This document shows positions 7,637 to 17,443 of a DNA stretch of 64,000 bases, one piece after another. Where the stretch lies: assembly GCA_003167365.1 (NCBI GenBank), contig PMTM01000006.1:454391-518390 (forward strand), read 5' to 3'. Source of the stretch: Spartobacteria bacterium. GTDB taxonomy: Bacteria > Verrucomicrobiota > Verrucomicrobiia > Chthoniobacterales > UBA10450. The notes beneath the pieces were generated by a model, which saw nothing but the letters and a program-made list of their open reading frames with translations, was not told the origin of the DNA and did not search any database. The first letter of the stretch is position 1, and each line of letters begins with the position of its first letter. The position numbers and the translations under genes were made by a program.

Positions 7637-9169
7637 TCAAGCCGCGTGGCCGAGAATCTCGGCTTTCAACGCATCGCTGCCGGCGACGGTTTCGTGCAAC
7701 AGATTGTTTACGGTCGGCATCGCTTCGGCGCGCACGAAAATTTGATAGGAGAAAAGTCCTTTGCTCAATCGAATCAACGCCGAGTTGAGTCGAACCAACG
7801 CCCGGGCGATGAAATTTTTTCCGAGGGCCACCGGAAACGGCGCGGGAATTCCACGTACTTCGAGGATCTTATAGCCCGATTGTTTTAGCAGTTCTCGGAT
7901 CGATCGAAAGGTGAAAAGTCGCGTATGCGTCACATCGAGAATGCCTTTCTTGCCGTAATTGAACTGGCCGAGCAGCAGCATCAGGCGCGTCGCGAAAAAA
8001 CCGATGTTTGCGGTGGTAAGGACAATTTCCGGTCGCGAGCAAGCCGCGGCAAAACGCAATTCGTCCATGAAATGAGCTGGATCTTTCAGGTGTTCGATGA
8101 TGTCGAGAAGGAAAATTTGGTCGAACTGGGACACGTTTACTGGGAATTCGCTGCGGTCGAGGTCCCAACGGATAAAACTGACGTCGCCCGGCGCATTATT
8201 TGGAGAAGGAATATGGCGATCCATGCCCGTGACCTGGCAGCCTTTCTTGGTCAACTCGGCGGCTACCCGTCCCTGACCGCAACCGACGTCGAGAATTCGC
8301 CGACCGGGTTTCGCTGCTGCGATCGCCGCGGTATGCGACGATGAAAAGCCGAGTTTGAGATCGTAGGTTTCTTCGACCTGCTGGACGTCGAATTTGCTGT
8401 CGTAGAAAAGGTGCAGGCGGCAAAGACGCGCTTTGATTGTCGATCTAAATACATTCCACGCATACTTCATCCCGTTTACGTGGCAAATTTCCTCGCCGTA
8501 ATAAGTGGGAATTGGAAGCTCCGCGATACATAATCTTTTCAACACGAACTGAATGATGATCTCGGTGTCGAAATGGAAATCATTCGTGTTTTTCTCGAAT
8601 GGAACTTGGACGAGCGCATTCGTGGAATAAAGCCGGTAGCCCGAGTGGAATTCGGATAGCCGGGTGCCGAGCATCCAGTTTTGAAACGCGGTTAGAATCT
8701 GGTTGCCGATCCATTTGTACAAAGGCATTCCGCCTTTGCGGGCCGCACGCTTGTCGATCATGCGCGAGCCCATGACCATGTCTGTTTCGTTACGTAGTAG
8801 GGGCTCAAGCAAGCCGGGCAGTCTTTCCGGGGCGTATTGCCCGTCGCCGTGAACTAGTGCGACGAAATCGAAGCCATTGTCGATCGCGTAACGATAACCA
8901 AGTTTCTGGTTGCCGCCGTAACCTTGGTTTTCCGGCGTGCGCAGCACAGTGGTCTTGAAATCGGAGTTGCGTTGTTGATAGCGCAGACCCTCGGCGAACG
9001 TCCCGTCCTTTGATGAGTCATCGATGATCAGGACTTCAACGCCGTCGCAGTGCAGCGACGCCGGAATGCGGCTGAGCACTTTTTCAATCGTCGTCTCCGC
9101 GTTGTACGCGACGATGAAAATGAGGAGCCGTTTACCGCCAAGATCGACATGGCGCGCTGTGGGGCGCAT
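7637..9169 (-). CDS. Bifunctional protein: GT2 glycosyltransferase (DPM1-like) fused to SAM-dependent methyltransferase
   Basis: 510 residues. The N-terminal half (about 15-260) is a family 2 glycosyltransferase: LLIFIVAYNAETTIEKVL, EVLIIDDSSKDGT, HGDGQYAPERLPGLL (the DGQY metal-binding region) and MVMGSRMIDK, as in polyprenyl-phosphate sugar synthases. The C-terminal half (about 285-450) is a class I methyltransferase with motif I ILDVGCGQGRVAAEL and LLDIIEHLKDPAHFM. GT2 enzymes of this type make the lipid-linked sugars used by GT-C enzymes, so it may supply the neighbouring membrane transferases, although it is convergent with them. The methyl acceptor is unknown; capping or modifying the sugar is only a guess. 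Confidence 0.8.
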   Translation of the reverse strand: MRPTARHVDLGGKRLLIFIVAYNAETTIEKVLSRIPASLHCDGVEVLIIDDSSKDGTFAEGLRYQQRNSDFKTTVLRTPENQGYGGNQKLGYRYAIDNGFDFVALVHGDGQYAPERLPGLLEPLLRNETDMVMGSRMIDKRAARKGGMPLYKWIGNQILTAFQNWMLGTRLSEFHSGYRLYSTNALVQVPFEKNTNDFHFDTEIIIQFVLKRLCIAELPIPTYYGEEICHVNGMKYAWNVFRSTIKARLCRLHLFYDSKFDVQQVEETYDLKLGFSSSHTAAIAAAKPGRRILDVGCGQGRVAAELTKKGCQVTGMDRHIPSPNNAPGDVSFIRWDLDRSEFPVNVSQFDQIFLLDIIEHLKDPAHFMDELRFAAACSRPEIVLTTANIGFFATRLMLLLGQFNYGKKGILDVTHTRLFTFRSIRELLKQSGYKILEVRGIPAPFPVALGKNFIARALVRLNSALIRLSKGLFSYQIFVRAEAMPTVNNLLHETVAGSDALKAEILGHAA

Positions 9170-9220
9170 GCCTCTTTTTCCAGCTAGAACTGGGCCAGCC
9201 GGCGCAGTTGCGACGGCGAA

Positions 9221-11008
9221 TTAAGGGCTTTGTGAGCCTGGCTTTCCCAAAACCGAGTTCGCGGTCGCCAATATCGCCGTGTCTTCGTTATCGGTTAACC
9301 CGGCGAGGAAGCGGCGAATCTTCCGGAATGATCGGCGCAGAAAAAGGTCGGCCGCGTCGCTTTTCGGCGATGTGGAATCGCCGTTCCGCCCCGCGCTTTG
9401 AAGCTCTGAATCCCAACGACTGAGCACGCACGTCGATGCGAACAATTCCATGGCGGCTCCGGCGATTCGTTCCTGAATGAGCTGCATGTCGAGGATTGGT
9501 TCGCGGTAAGCGATGAGCGCGCGGTTAACTGCGAAATTGAATTTCCAGATTAACCGGCCGAGCTGACGGGCATGCTCGCGTGCCCGATCGCTTTGCACCG
9601 GCACGTCCGGCACGCGAATCGTCGCGCCCAGCCGGCTCATGCCCGCCGTCCACGCTTTACCCAAGCCGCGAGATGGTTTCATCATCGTGTCGTAAATTTC
9701 CTTGAACTCCATCCCTGGCCCACGCATGCCAACGAGCGCGACAAACGACGTGAGCACTTCGTTACTGCCTTCACCGATCTGGTTGATGCGCGCGTCGCGC
9801 AACATCCGCTCCAGCGGAAGATCGACAAAGTAAGCCGAACCTCCATGAATCTGGAATGCGTCATTGATTCCTTCCCAGAGTCGTTCGGTGGTGAAGATTT
9901 TCAGCATGGCTGTTTCCATCATGTAATCCTCGAGGCCGCGATCGATCAGCGACGCCGTGATTGTGGTCATCGCTTCCATGGCATAAGCATCCGCCGCCAT
10001 ACGCGCGATTTTCTTTTTCACGAGATCGAAATCGCCCAGCGTCTTATTGAATTGCTTGCGCGTATTCGCGTGGTCGATCGCGAGCTGTAACGCAGTTTTT
10101 GCTGCCCCGGTGCAGCAAGCGCCGAAAGTCGTCCGGCCAAAATCGAGAACAGTCAACGCAACGCGCAATCCTTTGCCGAGCGGCCCAAGAATATTTTCTT
10201 TCGGAACGCGCACATCACGCAAAGCGAAACGCCCGGTCGCCGTTCCGCGAATGCCGAGCTTGGGCATACGCGCTTCGAGGATTTCGAATCCGGGCATGTC
10301 GGGCGTTACCAAAAACGCCGTAATCGCTGTCTTGTCCGACCCGGGCACGGGAGTTCGCGCCATCACCGTAAGCACGTGCGCGATCGCTGCGTTTGTGATG
10401 TAGCGTTTCTCGCCGTTCAGAATGTAATGCGAGCCATCCTCACTCGGTTGCGCTTGCATTTGAACGTTCGCCGCGTCCGAACCAGCTTCGGGTTCGGTCA
10501 GGGCAAAGGCGCCCAGTTGTTCACCAATCACCAGCTTCGGGAGCCATTTCTGTTTTTGCTCGTGTGTTCCGAAAAGGAGCAGAGCGCGAATGCCGATGGA
10601 ATGGTGCGCGTTTACAAAAACCGATGTCGATGCGCAACGTCGTCCGATTTCTTCCAGGATCTGGCAGTTCGCCATCTGCGAAAAACCATGCCCGCCGAAT
10701 TCCATCGGCGCGGTCATGCCCAGAACGCCGACGCGTCCCAGCCCGTCGATCACGCTTTGCGGAATGTCGGCTTGCCGATCTATTTCGACGGCATCGAGTC
10801 CGGTATCGAGAAATTGCCGAAGTTCCGCCAACGATTTGTCGAGCTCGGTTTGTTGCGCCGCGGCCATGCGCGGATACGGCATCACCCAGTCGGCGACGAA
10901 GTTCCCAAGAAAAAGACCCTTCGCGAAACCAATCGCCTGGGGCCCTGCAAAAAGCAGCTCCTCGGCTTGCTGGATCTCCTTTTGCCGCTGCGCTTCGACG
11001 TCGTTCAT
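9221..11008 (-). CDS. Acyl-CoA dehydrogenase (long/very-long-chain type)
   Basis: 595 residues, longer than the ~380-residue short-chain enzymes and closer to VLCAD/ACAD9-type proteins. FAD-binding signatures are visible: FALTEPEAGSDAANVQMQA, YILNGEKRYITNA, and IHGGSAYFVDLPLERMLRDARINQIGEGSNEVL, followed by a ~180-residue C-terminal extension. The reaction is FAD-dependent alpha,beta-dehydrogenation of acyl-CoA, the first step of beta-oxidation, with electrons passed to ETF. It lies 31 bases downstream of nrdJ on the same strand and may be read from the same transcript, though no functional link is obvious. Confidence 0.9.
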   Translation of the reverse strand: MNDVEAQRQKEIQQAEELLFAGPQAIGFAKGLFLGNFVADWVMPYPRMAAAQQTELDKSLAELRQFLDTGLDAVEIDRQADIPQSVIDGLGRVGVLGMTAPMEFGGHGFSQMANCQILEEIGRRCASTSVFVNAHHSIGIRALLLFGTHEQKQKWLPKLVIGEQLGAFALTEPEAGSDAANVQMQAQPSEDGSHYILNGEKRYITNAAIAHVLTVMARTPVPGSDKTAITAFLVTPDMPGFEILEARMPKLGIRGTATGRFALRDVRVPKENILGPLGKGLRVALTVLDFGRTTFGACCTGAAKTALQLAIDHANTRKQFNKTLGDFDLVKKKIARMAADAYAMEAMTTITASLIDRGLEDYMMETAMLKIFTTERLWEGINDAFQIHGGSAYFVDLPLERMLRDARINQIGEGSNEVLTSFVALVGMRGPGMEFKEIYDTMMKPSRGLGKAWTAGMSRLGATIRVPDVPVQSDRAREHARQLGRLIWKFNFAVNRALIAYREPILDMQLIQERIAGAAMELFASTCVLSRWDSELQSAGRNGDSTSPKSDAADLFLRRSFRKIRRFLAGLTDNEDTAILATANSVLGKPGSQSP

Positions 11009-11039
11009 CGCTGCACTAAAGTCGAAATCGAGCGGAATG

Positions 11040-14000
11040 CTAGCTGCATCCCTGGCTCGTTCCGCATTCAGTGCATACGCCGCAGGCGCCGGCCCGGATC
11101 ACCTTGTCGCTACCGCAATGCGAGCAGACGATGTCCATGAACATGTTGCCAAGCGCTTCTTGCACGCGATCGGCGTGACTGCTGCCGTTCGTCGCCATCT
11201 GCGGCTGGCCTTCGTTGGGCGAATTGTTCGTGATCACATCGATCAGTTCCTTTTCGCCGGTTCGCGCCAGATCCTGAACCGGACGATTGAGCGCCTTTTT
11301 TTCCATTTCCGGAATTTCTTTCATCGGCAATTCCGTCTGCCCGCGCGTCGGCGAAGTCGCTTCCTTGTAGCCTTTGATGAATTGGCAGGCGAGCCAGCGA
11401 AAAACGTAATCGGTAATGCTGGTCGCGTTGCGAATGTCCGGATTCTTGGTAAACCCGCTCGGCTCGAATCGTTGATAAGCGAACTTTTTCGCGAGGCTTT
11501 CGAGCGGCACGCCGTATTGGAGCGCGATCGAAGTGAGCGTGCCGACGGTGTCCATTAAACCGCCGATGGTGCTTCCTTCTTTCGACATGGTGATGAACAA
11601 CTCGCCCGGTTGGCCGTCCTCGTAGAGGCCCACGGTGATGTAGCCTTCGTGTCCAGCGATCTCGAATCTGTGCGTGAGCGACATTCGGGTGTCCGGCATG
11701 CGATGACGAACCGGCCGATCAAGGCGGCTGCGCACCATGGTCAGTTCCTCTTCTAATTCGAGGATCCGTCTCTGGAAATCTTCGCGCTCAAGTGTGACAT
11801 CGAGTGCCAGATCGGCCTTCTCCATTGTTCCCATGTCTTTGGTCTTGCGCGTATTCAGCGGTGCGGAACGCTTCGAGCCTTCGCGATAAATGGCGATTGA
11901 TTTCAAACCGAGCCGCCATCCTTCCACGTAGGTGCTCATGATCTCCTCTACGGTCGCCGAATCCGGCATGTTCACCGTTTTTGAAATCGCGCCGCTCAGG
12001 AACGGTTGGGCCGCGGCCATCATTCGAAGATGCGCCATGTAATTCAGGCTGCGCTCGCCCTTGAACGGTTTGAACGCGCAATCAAAGATGGATATGTGCT
12101 CCGGTTTCAATCCGGAAGTGATGGCCGATCCGTCGGCATCGGGAACGTCTTCAATCGTATCAAACGCGTCGATGTGCGCGACGATCCGATCGATCTCTTC
12201 GGAATTGTAGCCGAGTTTTTCCAGCGCCGGCTTCACCGTTTGGTTGACGATTTTCAACATGCCGCCGCCAGCCAGCAGTTTGTATTTCACCAGCGCGATG
12301 TCCGGCTCGATGCCGGTAGTGTCGCAATCCATCAAAAAGCTGATCGTGCCAGTTGGCGCCAACACCGTGACCTGCGCGTTCCGATAACCATGACGTTTAC
12401 CGAGTGCGGCCGCGCTTTCCCAAACTTTCGCAGCTTCTTCTTTTAAATATGCAAACTCCTTGGCATCGGCGATCTCGCTGACCGCACCACGATGGAGCTC
12501 GATCACGTCGAGCATGGATGAGACATTGTCCTTCGCTACCGGTTTCGCCACGCCGCTCGCCCGCGAGTCGCGGTATCCAGGGAACGGTCCCATGGCTTTA
12601 GCCATACGCGCACTTTGCTCGTAGGCTTCGCCAGTCATGATCGAGGTGATGGCACCGCACAGCGCCCGGCCTTCCACGCTGTCATAGCCATGACCGTAGC
12701 TCATGATGAGCGAGCCCAGATTCGCGTAACCGAGCCCGAGCGTGCGGAAGATGTGCGAATTCTCCGCGATCTCCTTGATCGGATAACTGGCGTTATCGAC
12801 GATGATTTCCTGAGCGGTAATCAAGATACGCACGGCGGCCTTAAGTCGTTCCACATCGAACGCGCCGTCCGCCGTCTTGAACTTCATTAAGTTGAGCGAC
12901 GAAAGATTGCAGGCCGTGTTGTCGAGAAAGAGATATTCGCTGCACGGATTCGTGGAATTCTGGCGATCCGTGCCCTTACACGTGTGCCACTTGTGGATCG
13001 TCGTATCGAACTGCATTCCCGGATCGCCGCAGACATGCGTGCCTTCTGCGATCTTGCGCAAAAGGGTGTGCGCATCTTTGCATTCGCACGGTTCGCCATC
13101 ACGGACTCGGCGCGTCCACCACTCGCGGCCTTCGACCGCCGCGTCCATGAACTCGTCGCTCACGCGCACGCTCAAGTTTTCGTTCTGATACATGACTGAG
13201 CCGTAAGCATCGCCGTTGTAACTGCCGTCGAATCCCTGCTCGATCAACGCCCACGCTTTCTTCTCTTCCTTCTGCTTGGCGTCGATGAACTCTTCGATGT
13301 CAGGGTGCCAATCCTTGAGCGTGTTCATCTTCGCCGCGCGCCGCGTCTTGCCGCCGCTCTTCACCACGTTCGCGACCTGATCGTACACGCGCAGGAAGGA
13401 AAGGGGACCGCTCGGCTTGCCGCCGCCGCTCAGCTTTTCCCTGGTCGATCTTAACGAGGAGAGATCAGTGCCCGTCCCGCTGCCATACTTAAAGAGCATC
13501 GCTTCGCTCGTGGCCAGGCGCATGATGTCTTCCATCGTGTCGTCGACCGACTGGATGAAGCAGGCGCTGCCTTGAGGATATTCGTACTGCGACGCGGCGC
13601 GTTCGGCTCGGCCGGTAGCGCGATCGTAAAAATAATTGCCGGCCCCGGCATTTTTGCCGATTCCGTACTCATGATAGAGGCCGACGTTGAACCAAACCGG
13701 CGAATTAAACGCGGCATGCTGGTTCACGCAGAGCCACGTTAGCTCGTCATAAAAGACTTCCGCTGCTTCCGCGTCCGCGAAATATCCATCGGCCAATCCC
13801 CAATCGGCCATCGTGCGCGTCACGCGATGCACGAGTTGCCGCACCGAGCTCTCGCGTCCCCCTTTGCACGGATCGGTGCCATTCGCGATATCACCATAAA
13901 AGTATTTCGACACCGCAATCTTCGTCGCCAGCGCACTCCAATTCTTTGGGACCTCAATGTTCTCCTGGCGGAAAATTACTTTGCCACCGTCATCGGTGAT

Positions 14001-14180
14001 TTCCGCCGTCCGGCGTTCCCATTCGATTTGATCGAAGGGGGCAACCGCCGCGTCGCTGAACATGCGCTCGAACCGCAAGCCGGGATTTTTCTTTTTTGGA
14101 GATCGATTTTTGTGTCGATCCGAGGGCTTTTGTGGTTTGCGAAGCGAGGAGGGTGGAATCCCGGGTTTAAGTTGAATCAT
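11040..14180 (-). CDS. nrdJ: Vitamin B12-dependent (class II) ribonucleoside-diphosphate reductase
   Basis: 1046 residues. It reduces ribonucleotides to deoxyribonucleotides using adenosylcobalamin to make the thiyl radical, independent of oxygen. Features in order: FNSPVWFNVG near the start of the barrel, QGSACFIQSVDD, KYGSGTGTDLSSLRS, NPCSEYLFLDNTACNLSSLNL (active-site region), VTVLAPTGTISFLMDCDTTGIEPD, then the C-terminal TSCBD-type domain and a zinc-ribbon-like tail (CSHCGSDKVIRAGACGVCTECG). The basic N-terminal ~40 residues may be an over-extended start; a Met at MFSDAAVAPF is an alternative. No cobalamin riboswitch is visible upstream. A perfect DnaA box lies 23 bases upstream. Confidence 0.95.
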   Translation of the reverse strand: MIQLKPGIPPSSLRKPQKPSDRHKNRSPKKKNPGLRFERMFSDAAVAPFDQIEWERRTAEITDDGGKVIFRQENIEVPKNWSALATKIAVSKYFYGDIANGTDPCKGGRESSVRQLVHRVTRTMADWGLADGYFADAEAAEVFYDELTWLCVNQHAAFNSPVWFNVGLYHEYGIGKNAGAGNYFYDRATGRAERAASQYEYPQGSACFIQSVDDTMEDIMRLATSEAMLFKYGSGTGTDLSSLRSTREKLSGGGKPSGPLSFLRVYDQVANVVKSGGKTRRAAKMNTLKDWHPDIEEFIDAKQKEEKKAWALIEQGFDGSYNGDAYGSVMYQNENLSVRVSDEFMDAAVEGREWWTRRVRDGEPCECKDAHTLLRKIAEGTHVCGDPGMQFDTTIHKWHTCKGTDRQNSTNPCSEYLFLDNTACNLSSLNLMKFKTADGAFDVERLKAAVRILITAQEIIVDNASYPIKEIAENSHIFRTLGLGYANLGSLIMSYGHGYDSVEGRALCGAITSIMTGEAYEQSARMAKAMGPFPGYRDSRASGVAKPVAKDNVSSMLDVIELHRGAVSEIADAKEFAYLKEEAAKVWESAAALGKRHGYRNAQVTVLAPTGTISFLMDCDTTGIEPDIALVKYKLLAGGGMLKIVNQTVKPALEKLGYNSEEIDRIVAHIDAFDTIEDVPDADGSAITSGLKPEHISIFDCAFKPFKGERSLNYMAHLRMMAAAQPFLSGAISKTVNMPDSATVEEIMSTYVEGWRLGLKSIAIYREGSKRSAPLNTRKTKDMGTMEKADLALDVTLEREDFQRRILELEEELTMVRSRLDRPVRHRMPDTRMSLTHRFEIAGHEGYITVGLYEDGQPGELFITMSKEGSTIGGLMDTVGTLTSIALQYGVPLESLAKKFAYQRFEPSGFTKNPDIRNATSITDYVFRWLACQFIKGYKEATSPTRGQTELPMKEIPEMEKKALNRPVQDLARTGEKELIDVITNNSPNEGQPQMATNGSSHADRVQEALGNMFMDIVCSHCGSDKVIRAGACGVCTECGTSQGCS

Positions 14181-14519
14181 GGCGGCGAGGGCGGTTAAGA
14201 CTTGTGGATAACTTCAAATTACGGCGCAGCGGAACAGCCAATAACCTGTGAAAAGCTGCTAATTGCAGCTAATAACAAGATAATGGGGACACCGCCTTGC
14301 GGACACACAACATGCGGTGCAAACGCAAACCAAATCAAGACAAAATTTGTAACATTTTTTTTGAGTGTCTACCCGCTCGAAACAAAGCGTCTTAAGCCGG
14401 AATTAGATGGTTTTTTCATCCGGAAATCGGTTCGAAAATGGGAGCGCTAAGTTTGCAAACCTGATGCCACGTCTCATAATAGCGACGCTGCTGACCGATC
14501 GACTATCGGTCTCACAGAT
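14181..14519. promoter_or_regulatory. nrdJ upstream region: DnaA box, palindrome; no gene
   Basis: This 339-base stretch separates nrdJ (minus) from tRNA-Ser (plus). TGTGGATAA at 14203-14211 is a perfect 9-mer DnaA box on the complementary strand. A perfect inverted repeat AGCTGC-TAATT-GCAGCT lies at 14254-14270, and a small hairpin (CCGGA/TCCGG arms, T6 in the loop) at 14397-14423. DnaA boxes regulate ribonucleotide reductase genes in some bacteria, so the site could couple nrdJ to replication initiation. I saw no clear NrdR box pair and no open reading frame worth calling. Confidence 0.4.
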
Positions 14520-14612
14520 GGAAGGGTGGCTGAGTCCGGTTTAAGGCACTCGACTCGAAATCGAGCGTTGGCTAAAAACCAACCGTGGGTTCGAATCCCA
14601 CCCCTTCCGCCA
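14520..14612 (+). tRNA. tRNA-Ser(CGA)
   Basis: The acceptor stem GGAAGGG pairs with CCCTTCC before G-CCA (CCA encoded). The anticodon stem CTCGA/TCGAG encloses the loop CTCGAAA with anticodon CGA (reads UCG). A long variable arm (cgttggctaaaaaccaacc) identifies a class II serine tRNA. The T-loop TTCGAAT is canonical. The next gene begins 2 bases after the CCA. Confidence 0.97.
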
Positions 14613-14613
14613 C

Positions 14614-16581
14614 GTGAATAAAATTCCAAATCAATCGGCAGCCGAACCTGGAAAGATGTTCGTTGCCTCTGTCGCGATTATTTTTTTCGTGATTTGCACG
14701 TGGGCCTCATACGCCCGCTGGGCGAACTTTGAGTGCCGCACGTTCGACCTCGCTTATTACGCGCAAGGTATTTGGCAACTCCTCCACGGCCGCTTTGCCG
14801 TATCGGTTATCGGTGTTCCGCTGCTCGGCAATCATGTCGAACCAATTGTCTTTCTCTTCGCCCCGCTTTTCGCGGTGTTTCGTCATCCGATGCTTTTTGT
14901 TGTCGTCCAAAATGCTGCGCTCGCGACGATGGGGCCCGTCGGCTACAGCATTGCCAGGCGGCTTGGTCTAGACGGAAAGAGCTCGGCATTAGCGGCTAGT
15001 GCGCTTCTTCTTGCGCCGGCCGCGGGCTACGTTGCTTTACACGAATTTCATCCGGAAGCGCTGAGCGCGCCTTTTCTCTTGCTGATGCTGCATGCCCGGC
15101 TCGCGAAGAAACTTGGGAAGCATTGGTTTTGGTTTATTGCGGTGCTGGCCTGCAAAGAAAACATGGCGCTGCTTCTCGCCGCCTATTGTGCCGTTCACTG
15201 CGTAGCGGAGCGCAAACGCGGCCTGGCTGAGTTGCGGGCCTGGTGTCTTTGGCCCATGACGGTGGCGATTCTTTGGTTCGTCATTTGCGCAAAAATAATC
15301 ACGCCGGCGCTGAACTCTGGAAATGTAGATTACATCGCCTTGTACGATCGCCTCGGCGCCTCGCCCGCCAACATTTTGCGGAATGCAATTGCGCATCCGC
15401 AGTTAATAGCGAACGCGCTCGTCCAATCTCTCACTCACGGAAATCTGGTTTGGGCGCTGCTGCTTCCGTTTCTGTGTTTGCCGCTTTTGCGGCCTCGCTG
15501 GCTGATCATCGCCGCGCCAATTCTTTTGCAACACTTGCTATCGTGGCGGGCATCGGAGTGGACGATTTATTTTCATTATGCCGCGCCATTGTTGCCATTG
15601 TTTTGGATCGCTTTCACTGAAGCGGTCGCGAGTTCCAATCTGGGGAAGCGGGTTTCTGAATTGATTCCGCGTGCCCTGCCCGCAGCAGTTATTGTCGCCT
15701 GCGTCGTCGCCCAGATTTTTTGGGGACCTGCTGCCGCAATTGGTTCGACCACTGCGGATTGGTTTGCCAAAGCATCGGATCGCGCGCGCAAGAACGCTTT
15801 TATCGCGAACATTTCGCCGCAAGCGAGTGTCGTCGCGCCATTCCCGTATCTCTCCCACCTCGCGATGCGTGAGAAGCTCTATTCGCTCCATCATATTTTG
15901 AAGGGACTGAAAACTCTGAGTCATCAAGTTTACGAGCAACCGCCGCCAACGGACTTTGTCTTGATTGACTATCTTGATTCGGCAACTTTCGACGCCGCTT
16001 CTGGATATTATCACCCGACCATGAAGACGGCGGACGGCCGTATCGTCCAATCGAGCGATCGGCTTCTGCACGATTTCCTCAGGCGTACTTCTTGGGTCGT
16101 AAATTCCTCGGACGAACTAGTTCTCTTCCGAAAGGGTGAGCGAACTGAGGCGTCTCAAGCAGCCAGTCCCCCACCTGTCTTTGAAATAGCAACTGACACG
16201 CAACTGATCAGCATTACCAAGAGCGCCGGCGTTCTTTCGAATCATGATTCGATTGAGATTCGTTTGGATTGGAGGTTCCAAGGCGAACGCGAGGTTTTTC
16301 CATGGATGTTGTTACGCTTGACGCGCCGCGGCAGCGAAAGTGCCGCTTTTATGACAAAAGGATTATGTGCCCCCGAAGCGGGAGATGGACCTCGTGAAGA
16401 GACTTGGCTGATCACGTCGGTCGACGGACTGGCCGCGGGCGATTATTCTGCGGAAGCCATTTTTGTGGATAACAGCAAGCGCGCATGGTCTGAGGCCACT
16501 GGTCAGAACAATTCTACGTCGACGCTCCTTTCAAAGCCGATCCCGCTCGGCGATCTCAAAATTGTGCGCGACCAAAATTGA
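14614..16581 (+). CDS. DUF2079 family membrane protein
   Basis: 655 residues from GTG 14614; ATG 14653 is an alternative that would leave a gap to the tRNA. The N-terminal ~400 residues carry about nine membrane helices and the DUF2079 signature region FECRTFDLAYYAQGIWQLLHGR followed by LGNHVEPIVFLFAPLF, with HEFHPEALSAPFLL later. The C-terminal ~200 residues are soluble and probably extracytoplasmic. The family is related to GT-C-like membrane enzymes but has no assigned reaction; a role in extracytoplasmic sugar transfer is only an inference. If the GTG start is right, tRNA-Ser and this mRNA are practically contiguous, so RNA processing at the tRNA 3' end would create the mRNA 5' end. Confidence 0.75.
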   Translation: MNKIPNQSAAEPGKMFVASVAIIFFVICTWASYARWANFECRTFDLAYYAQGIWQLLHGRFAVSVIGVPLLGNHVEPIVFLFAPLFAVFRHPMLFVVVQNAALATMGPVGYSIARRLGLDGKSSALAASALLLAPAAGYVALHEFHPEALSAPFLLLMLHARLAKKLGKHWFWFIAVLACKENMALLLAAYCAVHCVAERKRGLAELRAWCLWPMTVAILWFVICAKIITPALNSGNVDYIALYDRLGASPANILRNAIAHPQLIANALVQSLTHGNLVWALLLPFLCLPLLRPRWLIIAAPILLQHLLSWRASEWTIYFHYAAPLLPLFWIAFTEAVASSNLGKRVSELIPRALPAAVIVACVVAQIFWGPAAAIGSTTADWFAKASDRARKNAFIANISPQASVVAPFPYLSHLAMREKLYSLHHILKGLKTLSHQVYEQPPPTDFVLIDYLDSATFDAASGYYHPTMKTADGRIVQSSDRLLHDFLRRTSWVVNSSDELVLFRKGERTEASQAASPPPVFEIATDTQLISITKSAGVLSNHDSIEIRLDWRFQGEREVFPWMLLRLTRRGSESAAFMTKGLCAPEAGDGPREETWLITSVDGLAAGDYSAEAIFVDNSKRAWSEATGQNNSTSTLLSKPIPLGDLKIVRDQN

Positions 16582-16750
16582 TGGTCGCTCTTATGGCGAG
16601 TAACGAATACGCATTTCTCACGTACTGGCGCGTGCCCCGGGACGCTCGAACAGGCCCGCGGCGAAGAAGGATTGCGCGCGGAAATTGCGTGTCGAAGATA
16701 ATGAACGCGCTTGCTTTTGGCATCTCCTTTGCTCATAAACAGAACTCGGG

Positions 16751-17443
16751 ATGATCCGGGCGAATTGTCGGGCGCGGTTTACCGCGGCGGACTTTGATTT
16801 TGTCGTGCGCACTCTGGCAAGATCGGCCACGGATCACGTTTCGCTTGTCGATCTTCTCTCCGATTCGGAAACACGCGACTCGGTTCTCGATAATCCACGG
16901 CTGGTCAACGCGATTCTCTCGAACGCGGGACATTTGCAGATCTCATCACAGTTTTATTTTTACGTGCTTGCCCGGCACGTTCTGCGGCAGGCTGGGATGG
17001 TCGATCGAAAGCTTTGCGATTACATCGCTTCCGTTCTCGAAACCTTTTCGAGGGCCAATCTTCTCCGGGCGCCGCATGCGCCTGGCGATTCGGTGAACCA
17101 ATATCTTTCCGATATGCTCATTGCGCTCACTCGTTGCACGCCCGAACAAGCGTTCCTATTGCGCGCGCACGTCGGCAATTATTCGCTCTTCATTAGCGGC
17201 ATTTTTCATGAAAACGCGCAGCGGCGCAGTTTACGCGGCGGTCCCGATCTGAAATTCTACGAGCAAGTCGGACGCACCAATTATCATCTTCTCGCCGAAC
17301 ACGTCACCGCGCGACGTTGCGAACTCGACGATATCTTTGAGGAATTGGCCGATCGTTTCCGCGATGTCCGCGTCGCCCTCAACCAACTTTCCGAGCAATT
17401 GATCAATCTCGATGACGACGGCGCCGGTTCTCTTCTCTTGTGA
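16751..17443 (+). CDS. Conserved-looking protein of unknown function (first of a coupled pair)
   Basis: 230 residues, mostly helical and soluble, with no signal peptide. I do not recognise a family. Notable stretches are VRTLARSATDHVSLVDLLSDSETRDSVLDNPRLVNAIL (asp/leu-rich N-terminal half), QFYFYVLARHVLRQAG, and a C-terminal coiled-coil-like segment ELADRFRDVRVALNQLSEQLINLDDD. It overlaps the next gene by GTGA (17440-17443), so the two are translationally coupled and probably interact. Codon use looks normal for the neighbourhood, so it is not obviously foreign. Confidence 0.7.
   Translation: MIRANCRARFTAADFDFVVRTLARSATDHVSLVDLLSDSETRDSVLDNPRLVNAILSNAGHLQISSQFYFYVLARHVLRQAGMVDRKLCDYIASVLETFSRANLLRAPHAPGDSVNQYLSDMLIALTRCTPEQAFLLRAHVGNYSLFISGIFHENAQRRSLRGGPDLKFYEQVGRTNYHLLAEHVTARRCELDDIFEELADRFRDVRVALNQLSEQLINLDDDGAGSLLL

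Noticed and set aside
14181-14460. Possible cobalamin riboswitch upstream of nrdJ
   Set aside because: No B12 box or the expected stem arrangement could be found by eye; only a DnaA box and short palindromes are present.
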